DNA from: Ephydatia muelleri
Lineage: Eukaryota; Porifera; Demospongiae; Spongillida; Spongillidae
NCBI GenBank assembly: GCA_013339895.1
Contig: JABACO010000004.1
Location: 4,771,145 to 4,835,144, forward strand
DNA: 64,000 bases
Reading direction: 5' to 3'
Both the position numbers and the translations under genes were made by a program. Positions 10,671-21,834 of this stretch are shown piece after piece. The notes beneath the pieces are model-generated. The model was given only the letters and a program-made list of their open reading frames with translations, was not told where the DNA came from and searched no databases. Position 1 is the stretch's first letter. The number at the start of each line of letters is the position of its first letter.

Positions 10671-11536
10671 CATAGATTAAAGAATACCTGGATACGAAAC
10701 GCAGAGATAATTAGAAATGATCCGCGTTTCGGCACGTGACTCTTTTGGTCTAATAAATTTACATGGCTATACCAGCGGCCGACACTGACTTGCTTACTGT
10801 GATACGAGCGATACAGGAGACGATTACGGACACTAAGATACCTGGTACGCAGGCAGAAACACATCCTCTTAGATGTGTCTAAATGCTTTCTAGCTTGCAC
10901 TTACCATGCACGAGATGTACCGAAACACATATCGGTCCGCGGACGGTTAAATTAAAATAACCCACAAAACTATAAGACATTTGTACATAACGTGTAACGT
11001 TGGTACACCTTTGACAGTATGCGTTCCACACAACAACTCTTTCTTAACAGTTATAAGCAAAATTGGACTTTGTTGCGTGAGTCTAGTTCACACACTATGT
11101 TCCGAAACAAGATGGGTCCACAACCTGTTCACAAAGCAGTTGTACCCACATGTTGAGGCCCCTTACAACGGATATACGTTCGTTCCACAGAGGGAATAAT
11201 ACACTTATTTGCTTATAGAAATGAATGGTTGGAAGCTTCTCTAAGTTGAGATGTATGTTCCGAAGAGGCAGAAATGATACATACGGTACCTACATAGAGT
11301 GTGCTTAGTGAATTGCGTGAACAGTACTTACTAACCTGGAAAGTAAGACCAGTGGGAGTACGAATATTGCCGAAAATATCGAAGTTTGTGTTGAACAGCA
11401 GTGAAAGTTGAGAAAAAAGCGTACGGTACAAAAGGGTTAATCGAAACACACTTAGCTTCAAAGAGTTCGCCGCCTACAATTGACAATTCAATGGATCACG
11501 TGACGCGTTTCGTATCCAGGTATTCTTTAATCTATG
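10671..11536. mobile_element. Non-autonomous TIR DNA transposon, 866 bp, with 7-bp target duplication (copy A)
   Basis: The ends are a perfect 32-bp inverted repeat (10671-10702 and 11505-11536) beginning CATAGATTAAAGAATACC. Both sides carry GTCTACG (10664-10670 and 11537-11543). The second copy of the 18 kb segment reads ATCGTCTACGTAAGC at about 39511-39525 with one GTCTACG and no insert, so the empty site is visible. Internal ORFs are short and match no transposase. A truncated reverse-oriented copy lies at 24625-25292. A 7-bp duplication is uncommon; Dada or Mutator-like superfamilies are possible. Confidence 0.9.
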
Positions 11537-11549
11537 GTCTACGTAAGCA

Positions 11550-12260
11550 TTATCGCACAATGACTTTTCGTGGCATAATTTTTATTTTTGAATGCGAATT
11601 AATACAAATAAATAAAAACACAACATTGTATAAATTAATGAAAGACTCTTTTGTAATTGTAGTCTAAGAAGAGCTTCCCTTGACACCAGGTCAAGTGGAG
11701 GTTGTGTCACAGGTGCATAGTGACCCGAATGAGAACTTGCCCCTCGAATACACATATTGATCTTCGCAGCAAAGAGAATGTAAGGCTGGTTAAGCTACAA
11801 GCCTGGCTCCATTTTGTGGAGAGCAGAGGCCAGACGCTTATAGCCTGTTGTGGCTTGAGGGCCAGGCCCACCCGTGCAAGAAAGAATGAGTAGTGTGAAG
11901 GATACATGGTCCACTTCACGATCATATTTTTTCTTTTCTTTTTTTCATTTTCATGGCATGCTAGGGCTTTTAATTTGATTCGAGAGGGCGTAAGGGTTAA
12001 AGACCTTAATTTTCATCCAAAAAAATGACCAACTCCCCCAAAAGCCATCCCCCCGATCTGCTGCTATATCCAGTCATGCACCATCATCTTAGGTATTCCA
12101 CCCATGACCTCAACTGTCATGGGCTGTCGACATATTTTTAATGCGATGCTTATGTGGGTCTGGGAACGAGACTAATATTGTTTGCGAATGAAATAACATA
12201 GCCAGGTTTTTCAACGCTTGTTGTGCATTACAGTAGTTATTATTTCAAATACATTTTTGC
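11550..12260. other. Region without recognised genes
   Basis: AT-rich sequence between the transposon and the TG repeats. GGGTCTGGGAACGAGACTA at about 12156 resembles a short motif at 22790 and 57985 and may belong to a dispersed repeat. Confidence 0.4.
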
Positions 12261-12339
12261 AACCAGTTAATTAATTAAATCAAAACCCTCATATTCAACA
12301 TATTCAAAGCCTCGGGGATGGTGAGCATGTGAGTGATGT

Positions 12340-12478
12340 GTATGGTGTGGTGTGTGTGTGTGTGTGTGGTGAGCATGTGTGTGGTATGTAGTGAGCATGT
12401 GTGGTGTAGTGTGACTGTGTGTGTGTGTGACTATGTGTGTGTGTGACTGTGTGTGTGTGACTGTGTGTGTGTGTGTTA
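12340..12478 (+). repeat. TG-rich microsatellite (TGTGTGTGACTG variants)
   Basis: (TG)n alternating with TGTGTGTGTGACTG units. Translations through it are simple-sequence artefacts. The duplicate at 40323-40480 is longer. Confidence 0.9.
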
Positions 12479-12690
12479 AGAATAGATAAAAAGAAAACAA
12501 CTACCAGAATGTATTGAAATCAAAATAGACAGTGATAAGACAAATGCATTATATGACAATATTCTGACATGAAAGTGGAACAGGCACATAAAGTACAGAT
12601 AGCAGTAAAATAAAGCAATATACATCACGTCGATCAGTGAGGTTCACAAGGCAGCAAGCATCAGAATCTATGAAGAGAGAGAGAGGAGGG

Positions 12691-12800
12691 CGAAGGGAGG
12701 GAGGGAGGGAGGGAGGGAGGGAGGGAGGGAGGGAGGGAGGGAGGGAGGGAGGGAGGGAGGGAGGGAGGGAGGGAGGGAGGGAGGGAGGGAGGGAGGGAGA
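12691..12800 (+). repeat. (GGGA)n microsatellite
   Basis: Roughly 25 uninterrupted GGGA units. The duplicate at 40698-40748 has about half as many. Confidence 0.95.
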
Positions 12801-13035
12801 GAGGAGGATTGAATAATTTAGTTAACACAACACTGTATCTGTAGTCATGCTTTGGAATTCATATGAACCATCTAAACAGGGTGTGTTGCTAAAGCTTAAC
12901 AGACAGAGATTCTAAATCATAAAAACTGTAACAATGATGTTTGAGTGGTCAGTGCAAGTGGACTGGCCTATGCTTCCACATACATGTGCATTCCATGCAT
13001 ACAAAAGAACACACACACATCACTTACATTTTGAG

Positions 13036-13131
13036 CAGGGATGAAAACAAAGAATTCCATTGTTTGGTTGAAGTCCAGATGGTACTGCAGCCTTCTAAAT
13101 ACCAATTGGGGGCAAGTAAACTAACGAGATC
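13036..13131 (-). other. Candidate exon of unrecognised gene family, unit b
   Basis: Minus strand: acceptor ATCTCGTTAG, an open frame with RRLQYHLDFNQTMEFFVFIP, then donor AAAAT|GTAAGTGATG. The unit a paralogue is frameshifted. In the second 18 kb copy the frame is intact but the acceptor AG reads TG (about 41070). The function is unknown. Confidence 0.35.
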
Positions 13132-14001
13132 AAAATTTCAACCTCTTTGATCCCTGTCCTTACTACATTTCCTGCCTCCATCTCTTCTTACTGTTGAGAA
13201 GTTGGTTGGGCTGTACACGTACAGTGCAGTCCTGACTGTACCAAGGTACTGCAAGTCCTATGGAAAGATAGTCAATGACAAACCTAATCACAAAATGCAA
13301 ACATTACAATGAACAGTGCTTAGCCTGATGACTACCACGATAGGTGTACATGTATGTATGCTAAGAGTGGTGTATCTACATGTGTGCAGAGATAATATTG
13401 CAGTACCCTGCCTTTAGCTAGATGCATGCCTAGCGATGTACTGTATAGAGCAAGGGAACCTATTAAGGAACAACCTACTTCACTTGACTAATGTGCACAC
13501 ACTATTCATGCTAGAGAGATAACCGCTAGATAGCCAATTTTATGGAGAGAACCAGGGTACTGAAATCTCACTTGTCAGCGTATATATGGCAAAGGGCTGT
13601 TATATAAACATACCTGCGTTAAAAAAAATTATGAAATTTCTTTAGTTACTGCACGGTAATTATGGCAACACTGATAAGTGGATATAATAAGATTTGCGTG
13701 CACCATTGTTGCCTAGTCTGGGCTGGTCTTAAGTGTAAACACGTAAGCGTTGATTAAAAATTGTTACGAGATGTAGTGTTCCTTAGTAGGGGTGCGTTCC
13801 ACATTGGGTTCCTTTGCTCTAGAGCACCCAGAAGCTTGGCCTGTTACTATTCAGTACACGATTTCCATGCCAATGTACATTGTATGACCAAAATAACAAG
13901 TGACAATTTAATATGCCTAATTGCATATAGTCACACGCCCCACCCCCAATGACCCACAAAATAGAACTGAATATTCAAGGTTAATAAGAACAAATGGAAA
14001 G

Positions 14002-14313
14002 CTGCACATGTGACTGCTGTAAGATATAGACATCATCTAGCTGCACATGTGACTGCTGTAAGATATAGACATCATCTAGCTGCACATGTGACTGCTGTAA
14101 GATATAGACATCATCTAGCTGCACATGTGACTGCTGTAAGATATAGACATCATCTAGCTGCACATGTGACTGCTGTAAGATATAGACATCATCTAGCTGC
14201 ACATGTGACTGCTGTAAGATATAGACATCATCTAGCTGCACATGTGACTGCTGTAAGATATAGACATCATCTAGCTGCACATGTGACTGCTGTAAGATAT
14301 AGACATCATCTAG
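14002..14313 (+). repeat. 39-bp minisatellite, 8 units
   Basis: Eight identical 39-bp units starting CTGCACATGTGACTGCTGTA. Because 39 is a multiple of three and neither strand has a stop in one frame, both strands show artificial ORFs. A single diverged relative of the unit lies at 7065-7104 in unit a, so the array grew from pre-existing sequence. The second 18 kb copy has 33 units. Confidence 0.97.
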
Positions 14314-14574
14314 CTGCTAGAGGCCGTATTACATGAATAGTCAACTGATATATTAAGTTATAGCCGCATAGATCCTAAACATCCAAGAATCAAACTTATA
14401 TCACGCAATTGAGATACATTTTCCCACAGAGCCATACTGATTGCATTGAAAACTTTGACCATCAGAGTGAGCTTCAATTCCATTAAATCATAGGAACAAG
14501 CTAAGATACATGCATCAAGCACACATACATAGCAAAGCCCACCGGTACAATAATGATGACCACACCAATGTCCC

Positions 14575-15441
14575 TCACATTAAAGGTGCTGGAGCAGGGT
14601 GGGAAGCCTCGGCATAGGCCACAAAGGGTGTAATTGGTGATGGTAGCCCATCTTCAACCCTGCATCAAAAAGCATATATATGAACACAAAGATGCGTGTG
14701 TCATGAGTGTAGTTTGGTATTGCAAAGCTAGGAGTATGTTATGATATAGAGTTTGTACAAGGTTATTTGCCATCTGTCTGTCACAGACAAATTCTAATTA
14801 AGCCATAAGTTTGTACGCAATCCAAACCTAATGCTATTGTGGTTGGCTTCTGAAACTTAATTGTTGTTTGAGGATACCAAGGACATGACCAAACACAAAA
14901 TAACAGACAAACAAATATTGAAGGAGGAGTGGGAGGATGACTATGCCCACCCACACCAGCTCTACTCCCTAGACAAACAAGAGCTAAGAAGTAAAAATGT
15001 TAGCGAGCGCACGCATAAACGAGTTGGCAATAGTACAACTGTGGTTTACCTGAGGTTTGGCAGCCATAAGTACACGTGTTCCATTTCACACACGTGATAT
15101 GCGCGCGCACACCCACAACAGTACACCCACACACGCGTCTTTTTATTCATTGTATGCTGATTGTTTGATATCTAATGTCAAGGCCGTTTTCTCTCTGAAT
15201 ACACATCCATGCACATGTGCACAGCAGATTAGTTCTATCACATCCACACACTCACACAAACACACACAACAATGCACCTAATTAATTAAAAAAACTCTAA
15301 ACCTATTTTTCAGACTCAAATTTAGGAGAGCATTATGGAGTCGTTCTCACCCAATCATTTGTTCAGCCAGACAGATGACACAAGCTCCCCTAGCTTTGGT
15401 CCAGTGCAGCCTACATTGTGTGCCTGCTCCAGGACTCCATC
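14575..15441 (-). pseudogene. Candidate gene remnant of the same tandem family, unit b
   Basis: Minus-strand segments parallel unit a. A 35-nt ATG segment at 15050-15084 ends CTCAG|GTAAAC. The terminal segment at 14575-14659 follows CTGCAG in phase 1, with GLPSPITPFVAYAEASHPAP and TGA. The segment matching the KEFW exon (to about 15441) contains an in-frame stop here, so this copy looks more decayed. Family unrecognised. Confidence 0.33.
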
Positions 15442-16371
15442 CTATCCAATGGAAATAAGGGAGAATTGAGAGTAAGCCTTGGTGAGTGAACCTTAACATA
15501 CAAACACTTGAGTATTGTGAAAGACACATCTAGAAATTCCATTCATGTATAGGTAAACAGAACTATGTGTCAATGATTGGTTCAGCAGTGTGTTTAAATA
15601 CAAACAGTGTTATTACATCACACTGGGGATCCCCCCACCCCCTTTGTCCACACATTCTGGGATGATGGTTACAAATTGGTGGCTCCACCATTTAGTAACC
15701 ATTACCCCGGATTGTCCAGTGGGTGGGATGGGTTGCAGAGGGTGGAGGAGTGTGATGTTGCCTGGTGTTAGATTCAATTCACTTTAAAACAAAGGCTTTC
15801 GATCGCCACGAACTGTATCGCAAAATCTAAAAATAGTGGTCCCAGAGATAGGAACACAATAAAATCTCCACTGTAATTTTGAAGGCAAAGTACTAGTGAG
15901 TCCATTCGCACATACCTATGGCATATTAATGATGGAGCAATCGATGGACTTTTCATTTTGGTTCAACGTAGGCAGCAAAGATATTGCTTGTCACACTTGT
16001 TTCATTGAATCACGAACAAATGCATGTAGATGGCCAACGTTCCTCAGAAATCAACAGCTTGAAAAATGATTATCTGCTATCATACAGCTAGCTGCTGGTC
16101 ATCATAGAAGCTAGTTAAACTTTATGATTACCTCATGTGAGCGCATATGAATAAACAATTACATGTAGCAAAGAGCTGATTCATCAATGTCTAACAAATA
16201 CTCTCTTACATCCAGCAAATCGAGTTCAACACATATGCCCGTCTTCATCTAAGACGATTGGAGTTGGAGTCATTACTTGCACATGCATGTAAAAAAATAA
16301 TACAGGTTTGAGTCTTGGTGGTCATTGAATTGGTGGTGTGGTACTTGATTCATAATGCTAAAATTCAGTGT

Positions 16372-16584
16372 TTACAACCTAGATGAATTACTTATGCACA
16401 TCTTCTTTCTGCCTATGTGAATTAACATGACGTGCTCACGTATCTCTTCAGTAGCACAGCACAGTGTAGAGTCATTTATATTCTCCCTGCAATCGGTGCA
16501 AGTTACACGTATAAGGATGATTGGGTGATCTTCCATTACCACTCTATGGGGAATTTGTACAGGTAAGGCATCTCTCTGGCCCAC
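16372..16584 (-). other. Possible coding segment with Cys/His pairs
   Basis: A 70-codon open frame contains CTDC, a CC pair and two later His residues, a spacing reminiscent of a small zinc-binding fold. The composition looks more protein-like than its surroundings. No splice context or relative is evident, so it may be chance. Confidence 0.2.
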
Positions 16585-16724
16585 CTATCAGGTACAGTCA
16601 TGTGAGCATGATGCAATGCCTGATGTGTTATATAAGGTGTTCCTCAACCAATTCAGCCCTTGTGAGTCTGTTTTGTTGTTTCATTGGCCCATGCAGCAAA
16701 AACGTTTATGCTGCACTGATGCAG

Positions 16725-17644
16725 TAATATGCAGACATCCAATGACCTGAGATACCGATGATAAAATGATGATTCACTGAATTGCACAGGCATGTTCTAA
16801 TCAGTAATGAGCATTTATTACTACTCCTCTTGTTACTAGTGGGTACCGAAAACATGGACCTACAGACTGGATCAGATTTAGAGTTACAAAATTTGGTCAC
16901 ACTTCAGGGTGCCCTACAATGAAGGAAAATGTGATAACATTTACCACATATAGTTATATTAGTGGGTATTGGCTTTTCATAACCATTCAAATAAGACTGA
17001 TTATATTTTTACTTAACGGTTAATTAAAAATAAATGCAAAACTTCAACTTCTCATAATCAAGTGCCCTAAATTCAAATGTTTATTATAGCTTTTTAAAAT
17101 GGTCTATTGTGGGATACCCTGTAGTTTTGCCATAAACTTTGTTGCCCCAATTATACTATCCTACGGAGTCTGTCAAAGGCTAATTGCACTTCTGTTTGGC
17201 ACAGATGCATTCTAATTAACCCACAGGTGAGTATTGGCTCATGTGGTGCCAATTATTCATCTTTACATTTCCTTCCCACCCACCCTTAGCATTATCATGG
17301 TTGGTTTCTGAAACCTTATTCATATGTTGATGGTTGAGAACACTAACCAGACCGAGGACCTGACCAAGTGCAAACAACACCTGACAAACAAGTTTTGAGG
17401 GAGGAGGAGTGGAGGATGACTATGCCCACCCACACCAGCTCTACTCCCAAGACAACATGGTTTACCGCCTCGTTTCAGGTTGCATCTGTAACGATTCAAT
17501 CTTTGATACGTGTCATGCATTTGCACACCCACAAAAGTGTACCCATTTATTTTAATCCAGTACATATGGTTGTTTGAACATGTAACATTTGATCTGATTG
17601 GTTTCTGACTGATACACACAACCCTATTGCATCCACACATGCAA

Positions 17645-17675
<31 letters not shown>

Positions 17676-18050
17676 CACCACACACACACACACACCACAC
17701 ACACACACACATGCACACAACACATGCACACAACACATGCACACAACAATGCACCTAACACACATTACCAAACCTCCTTCTCAGACACAAACCTTCTGTA
17801 GCTATTTTAATTTCTTGAAATCATTTGTACAGCCAGCTTTGGTCCAGTTCCAGAACTCCATCCCATGCCATGAAATTGAGCTGAGGTTGAACCCTTTATC
17901 ATTCAATGGTTCAGGCTTACATATGAATACAGACTGTCACATGAAGGGATCTCTGACTGTTTGTCAGATTAGGCAGTGTTGTCAAACCCCCCCAAAAAAA
18001 CATACCCTACACACACATACACACAAAAAGGTACAAGAATTGCTATGAAA
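16725..18050. repeat. Older tandem unit c (diverged)
   Basis: 16725-16905 resembles 18825-19034 (unit d). 17180-17450 resembles the 7650-7900 and 14762-14990 blocks of units a and b. It includes a CA microsatellite at 17642-17712. Confidence 0.55.
17642..17712 (+). repeat. (CA)n microsatellite
   Basis: CA repeats interrupted by CACCA and CGCA. It is duplicated at 46556-46626. The VCVCV-type translations are artefacts. Confidence 0.9.
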
Positions 18051-18059
18051 TATGTACTG

Positions 18060-18513
18060 TACCTTGTGTGTTCAGGTATCACTGCCTGGTTATCATCTAG
18101 TCCACCCATAACAGCCAGTGAGAAAGAGATGGCTGAAACAGGGTTGTCATCCAGTTCTTGTTGCTCATCTGCAGAAGGTGGTATTTGAAGTCAGTCTTGC
18201 AAGTACCTTCTGTTCCAAGGTCAAGACACTTGGTCACTGGCGCCTTCTCATAGAGCCTGATGAAAGATCAACAATTAGAGAAAGACATAAACAAAAATTC
18301 TGACATCCTTTCATACCACGTCCCCATTACCACACACAGCCCTTCATTGAGTCATGCCATTACCACAACACGTAAATTTCTTTATCAAATGAAACACATC
18401 ATATCGCCGTGAACAGTGTGCTTCCTCACAGATCAAGGGCAGTAGGAGCAGGTGGGGCCTCTACATTTCCCAAAAATGGCTTTAGTGGACTGGTGAGCCC
18501 TGTGTCATCAGTC
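18060..18513 (-). pseudogene. Candidate gene remnant of the tandem family, unit d (3' exons)
   Basis: The terminal segment at 18426-18513 follows GTGCAG in phase 1 and reads TDDTGLTSPLKPFLGN to a TGA, aligning with the terminal exons of units a and b. Nearby minus-strand segments at about 18060-18167 (open, with MGGLDDNQAVIPEH, after TTCTGCAG) and about 18168-18260 (KAPVTKCLDLGTEGTCKTD) look coding in different frames, but lie 3' of the terminal segment and may belong to a neighbouring unit. Function unknown. Confidence 0.33.
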
Positions 18514-18616
18514 CTGCACACATGCAAGCACCTTAACAGAATATATACACACCACTGAACAGGCACAGATAAACAGGATGTGCACATACTGCACTGTACC
18601 TGTACACAATACAAAT

Positions 18617-18695
18617 ATGTGTGTGTGTATGGGTGTGTGTGTGTGTGGGTGTGTGTGTGTGTGGGTGTGTGTGTGTGTGGGTGTGTGTGTGTGGG
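18617..18695 (+). repeat. (TG)n / TGTGTGGG microsatellite
   Basis: TGTGTGTGTGTGGG units, duplicated at 47531-47609. No coding content. Confidence 0.9.
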
Positions 18696-19035
18696 TATTG
18701 TATTATGTATCTTGCCTTTCACTTGCGCATGCACCAATTACTAATGTCAATCAAGATGTTACACCAAATTGTAACATGTTTTTTGATTGGCCGAGGGAAA
18801 ATGTTTCTACAAGGCAGATACAGTAAGATGCAGGCATCCTGACAGCCAAATACCAATTATAACAGATAATGATTCACTGAATTGCATATAGATGTGCTAG
18901 AATTAGAGCAATACAAAATCAATAATAAGCACAGGCTACTGGTCTCTTTACATATACAAAAACTGCCTACATGCCCAAACGCATGTACTGTTGACAGACA
19001 GGATTAGAAGATCAGTTTAGAATTACAAAGTTTGA

Positions 19036-20035
19036 NNNNNNNNNNNNNNNNNNNNNNNNNNNNNNNNNNNNNNNNNNNNNNNNNNNNNNNNNNNNNNNNN
19101 NNNNNNNNNNNNNNNNNNNNNNNNNNNNNNNNNNNNNNNNNNNNNNNNNNNNNNNNNNNNNNNNNNNNNNNNNNNNNNNNNNNNNNNNNNNNNNNNNNNN
19201 NNNNNNNNNNNNNNNNNNNNNNNNNNNNNNNNNNNNNNNNNNNNNNNNNNNNNNNNNNNNNNNNNNNNNNNNNNNNNNNNNNNNNNNNNNNNNNNNNNNN
19301 NNNNNNNNNNNNNNNNNNNNNNNNNNNNNNNNNNNNNNNNNNNNNNNNNNNNNNNNNNNNNNNNNNNNNNNNNNNNNNNNNNNNNNNNNNNNNNNNNNNN
19401 NNNNNNNNNNNNNNNNNNNNNNNNNNNNNNNNNNNNNNNNNNNNNNNNNNNNNNNNNNNNNNNNNNNNNNNNNNNNNNNNNNNNNNNNNNNNNNNNNNNN
19501 NNNNNNNNNNNNNNNNNNNNNNNNNNNNNNNNNNNNNNNNNNNNNNNNNNNNNNNNNNNNNNNNNNNNNNNNNNNNNNNNNNNNNNNNNNNNNNNNNNNN
19601 NNNNNNNNNNNNNNNNNNNNNNNNNNNNNNNNNNNNNNNNNNNNNNNNNNNNNNNNNNNNNNNNNNNNNNNNNNNNNNNNNNNNNNNNNNNNNNNNNNNN
19701 NNNNNNNNNNNNNNNNNNNNNNNNNNNNNNNNNNNNNNNNNNNNNNNNNNNNNNNNNNNNNNNNNNNNNNNNNNNNNNNNNNNNNNNNNNNNNNNNNNNN
19801 NNNNNNNNNNNNNNNNNNNNNNNNNNNNNNNNNNNNNNNNNNNNNNNNNNNNNNNNNNNNNNNNNNNNNNNNNNNNNNNNNNNNNNNNNNNNNNNNNNNN
19901 NNNNNNNNNNNNNNNNNNNNNNNNNNNNNNNNNNNNNNNNNNNNNNNNNNNNNNNNNNNNNNNNNNNNNNNNNNNNNNNNNNNNNNNNNNNNNNNNNNNN
20001 NNNNNNNNNNNNNNNNNNNNNNNNNNNNNNNNNNN
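19036..20035. other. Assembly gap of exactly 1000 N
   Basis: Unknown bases. The round length indicates a placeholder of unknown true size. It falls within the aligned part of the 18 kb segment and hides its right edge in copy 1. Every ORF that spans it is meaningless. Confidence 1.
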
Positions 20036-20358
20036 TGGCAAGGAGCATGGGTGGGGCCAATTGGCAAGGAGCATGGGTGGGGCCAATGTTGGCCCTACCC
20101 ATGCTCCTTGCCCATTGGCCCCACCTATGCTGGTTTCCCATTATATTGGCCCCACCCATACTCCTTGCCAATTGGCCCAGCATGGGTGGGGCCATTGGGC
20201 AACCAGCATGGGTGGGGCCAATGGGCAAGGAGCATGGGTGGGGCCAATTGGCAAGGAGCATGGGTGGGGCCAATTGGCAAGGAGCATGGGTGGGGCCAAT
20301 TGGGCAAGGAGCATGGGTTGTGGCCATTGGGCAACCAGCATGGGTGTGGCCAATGGGC
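20036..20358. repeat. Tandem 25-27-bp GC-rich repeat with internal inversion
   Basis: Units of the form GGCAAGGAGCATGGGTGGGG CCAATT run head to tail. Around 20091-20175 several lie in reverse complement (CCCATGCTCCTTGCC) before direct orientation resumes. The array starts at the edge of the gap and probably caused it. Confidence 0.93.
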
Positions 20359-20379
20359 AAACTGATTCATATTTGTTAG

Positions 20380-21160
20380 AACTCCTTGGGTCTGACATGA
20401 CGTGCCCAGTACATTCTGTTATGTATTGCCATGTCTAATTCAAACTTGATTGGTCATGTAGGTGGGTTGAATATTATATTCCATACCCACCACAAGCCCC
20501 TCCTCTTTTCCTTGTGTGAATTAGTCTTTAAACTATTTATGAGCATGCACATATGTAGATCAGGACTTGAGATAACACCAATCGCCTTCATTGCAGTACT
20601 TTGCACTAGGGTGTGTAACCAGGTTTTGTAGATTTTATTCTTTATTCGCGGTCGACTATGCATTTAGCAGAATAGCAGATTACCGATTTCAGACTTTCCT
20701 TTAGTCGAAATAACCGATTCTGTTTTTTTTTTTTGTCGCGATTAATCGATATTCGTTTCTTTCATATGCAGAAAATCTGTCAGAAATCGATTACCTTTTT
20801 ATACGCCCTTCGTTTATCCCTTATAGATGGCAATAGTTTACTAATTATAATGGTCGGTTTAAAATCAGTGTTGACGTAATCAAAGGTAACCATGCAAACT
20901 AATCAACACTGCCCTTCTTTCAAAATACCGTCCCTGTGCATGTTTTCATACAAGCATGGATGCACGCGCATGGCACAATAGTTTCGATCAGAACTTTTTG
21001 GCGGTATATAGTAGATGTTCGCAAGCTCACGTTAGACCTTTCCATTATCTGCAGTGTGTATTACTGACTATTACATACATGTAAAATAAGTGTTGATACA
21101 AGCAAATAAACACTAAACAGTTCAATTTCCTCAACGAAACGCGCTATGTAGTCCTCTGCA
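20380..21160. other. Region without recognised genes
   Basis: AT-rich intergenic sequence. I see no supported feature. Confidence 0.5.
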
Positions 21161-21164
21161 CCAG

Positions 21165-21308
21165 CTAATATAAGTGTTCTATTGGTTCCCATGTGTCATC
21201 TTCCGGCCCGAATCCTTTCCAGCGCATCAAATACTTAGGCACACCCTTTTCCTGACGTTCGGCGATGATATCGTACAAATCCTGGTTGGCGGCTTTGTCG
21301 CATGCAGT
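21165..21308 (-). pseudogene. Chromodomain fragment
   Basis: The minus-strand frame reads AERQEKGVPKYLMRWKGFGP followed by EDDTWEP, the conserved second half of a chromodomain (aromatic-cage W in YLMRWKG and the DTWEP motif), and stops at TAG (21165-21167). Chromodomains bind methylated histone tails and also occur at the C-terminus of integrases in chromovirus-type LTR retrotransposons. Only about 45 residues are present and no start is visible, so this is an exon or a retroelement scrap. The GC content is higher than in the flanks. Confidence 0.7.
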
Positions 21309-21694
21309 TCAATTCTTCGGGGGCATGCTGTTTGAAAAATGCAATGGGGGCGGGCACGTGTGGTTTTAATAATTTAAATTGACATTATTGTAAGGCAAGA
21401 GGCCAATGACTATTTGTCAGTTGAGCCATACAATAGTGCGTAGTGCCTTTTAAATTTCATTGTCGTAGAATTAATGAGATGTTATTTTCAATTGACTCAC
21501 GCGCAACGTATGCCTACAGCGATTTTGTTATTTATTCGGCTAAACATCTATATGTACATTTTCCCTATACACTAAAATGAATGGCATCCACAAAAAACTG
21601 GACTGAGTAACTATTGATTTACGTGCCAATATTAAAATCGGCTCTGCATTCTGATTGTGTGCCAAAATCCAGGCACACGTAGAAACAACTTTTG

Positions 21695-21822
21695 TTAGGC
21701 CGCATTTCACCAGACCCTACCCTCGCGTAGCGGTGATGTAATCCATCCGCAGCTGTGAGGGTGGGACTGGGTATCGAGACTATTGGAGGATGGGGGGGGG
21801 GGGGGGGGGGGGGGGGGGGCCA
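21695..21822. repeat. Short dispersed repeat plus poly-G tract
   Basis: 21695-21785 resembles 22740-22812: both have a TTTGTTAGG start, CCGCGTAGCGGTG-like core and GGGTATCGAG or GGGTACGAG end. A G-run of about 30 follows at 21791-21820. They bracket the AT-rich arrays and may be ends or copies of a short element. Confidence 0.5.
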
Positions 21823-21834
21823 TACAGCGCTAGG

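Larger units (their letters stand above)
12560..16060. repeat. Older tandem unit b
   Basis: Diverged homologue of unit a, lacking the YR element and the palindromic MITE. It supplies empty sites for both and contains the 39-bp minisatellite. Confidence 0.7.
1048..19034 (+). repeat. Segmental duplication, copy 1 (about 18 kb)
   Basis: Sequence from about 1048 to the N gap recurs in the same order and orientation at about 30016-47947. The coordinate offset drifts from 28968 at the left edge to 28913 at the right. Long stretches read as nearly identical by eye. Differences I could place are an 866-bp transposon present only here, an 8-unit rather than 33-unit 39-bp array, about 187 bp in the retrotransposon pol region present only here, and small changes in simple repeats. 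The right edge is hidden by the gap. Whether this is a true duplication or two haplotypes assembled in series is not decided by the sequence. Confidence 0.93.

Noticed and set aside
10981..11199. 72-codon ORF repeated at 24963-25181 as a conserved gene
   Set aside because: Both lie inside copies of the same transposon, and the similarity reflects recent shared descent of the DNA.
14002..14313. CRISPR-like regular repeats
   Set aside because: The units are contiguous with no unique spacers, and the host is eukaryotic. This is a minisatellite.
17547..17771. Cys/Val-rich ORFs at CA/TG tracts (also 12267-12500, 18578-18842, 49672-50239)
   Set aside because: Translations of dinucleotide repeats.
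19004..20438. Several ORFs of 350-470 codons
   Set aside because: They are almost entirely N bases of the gap.
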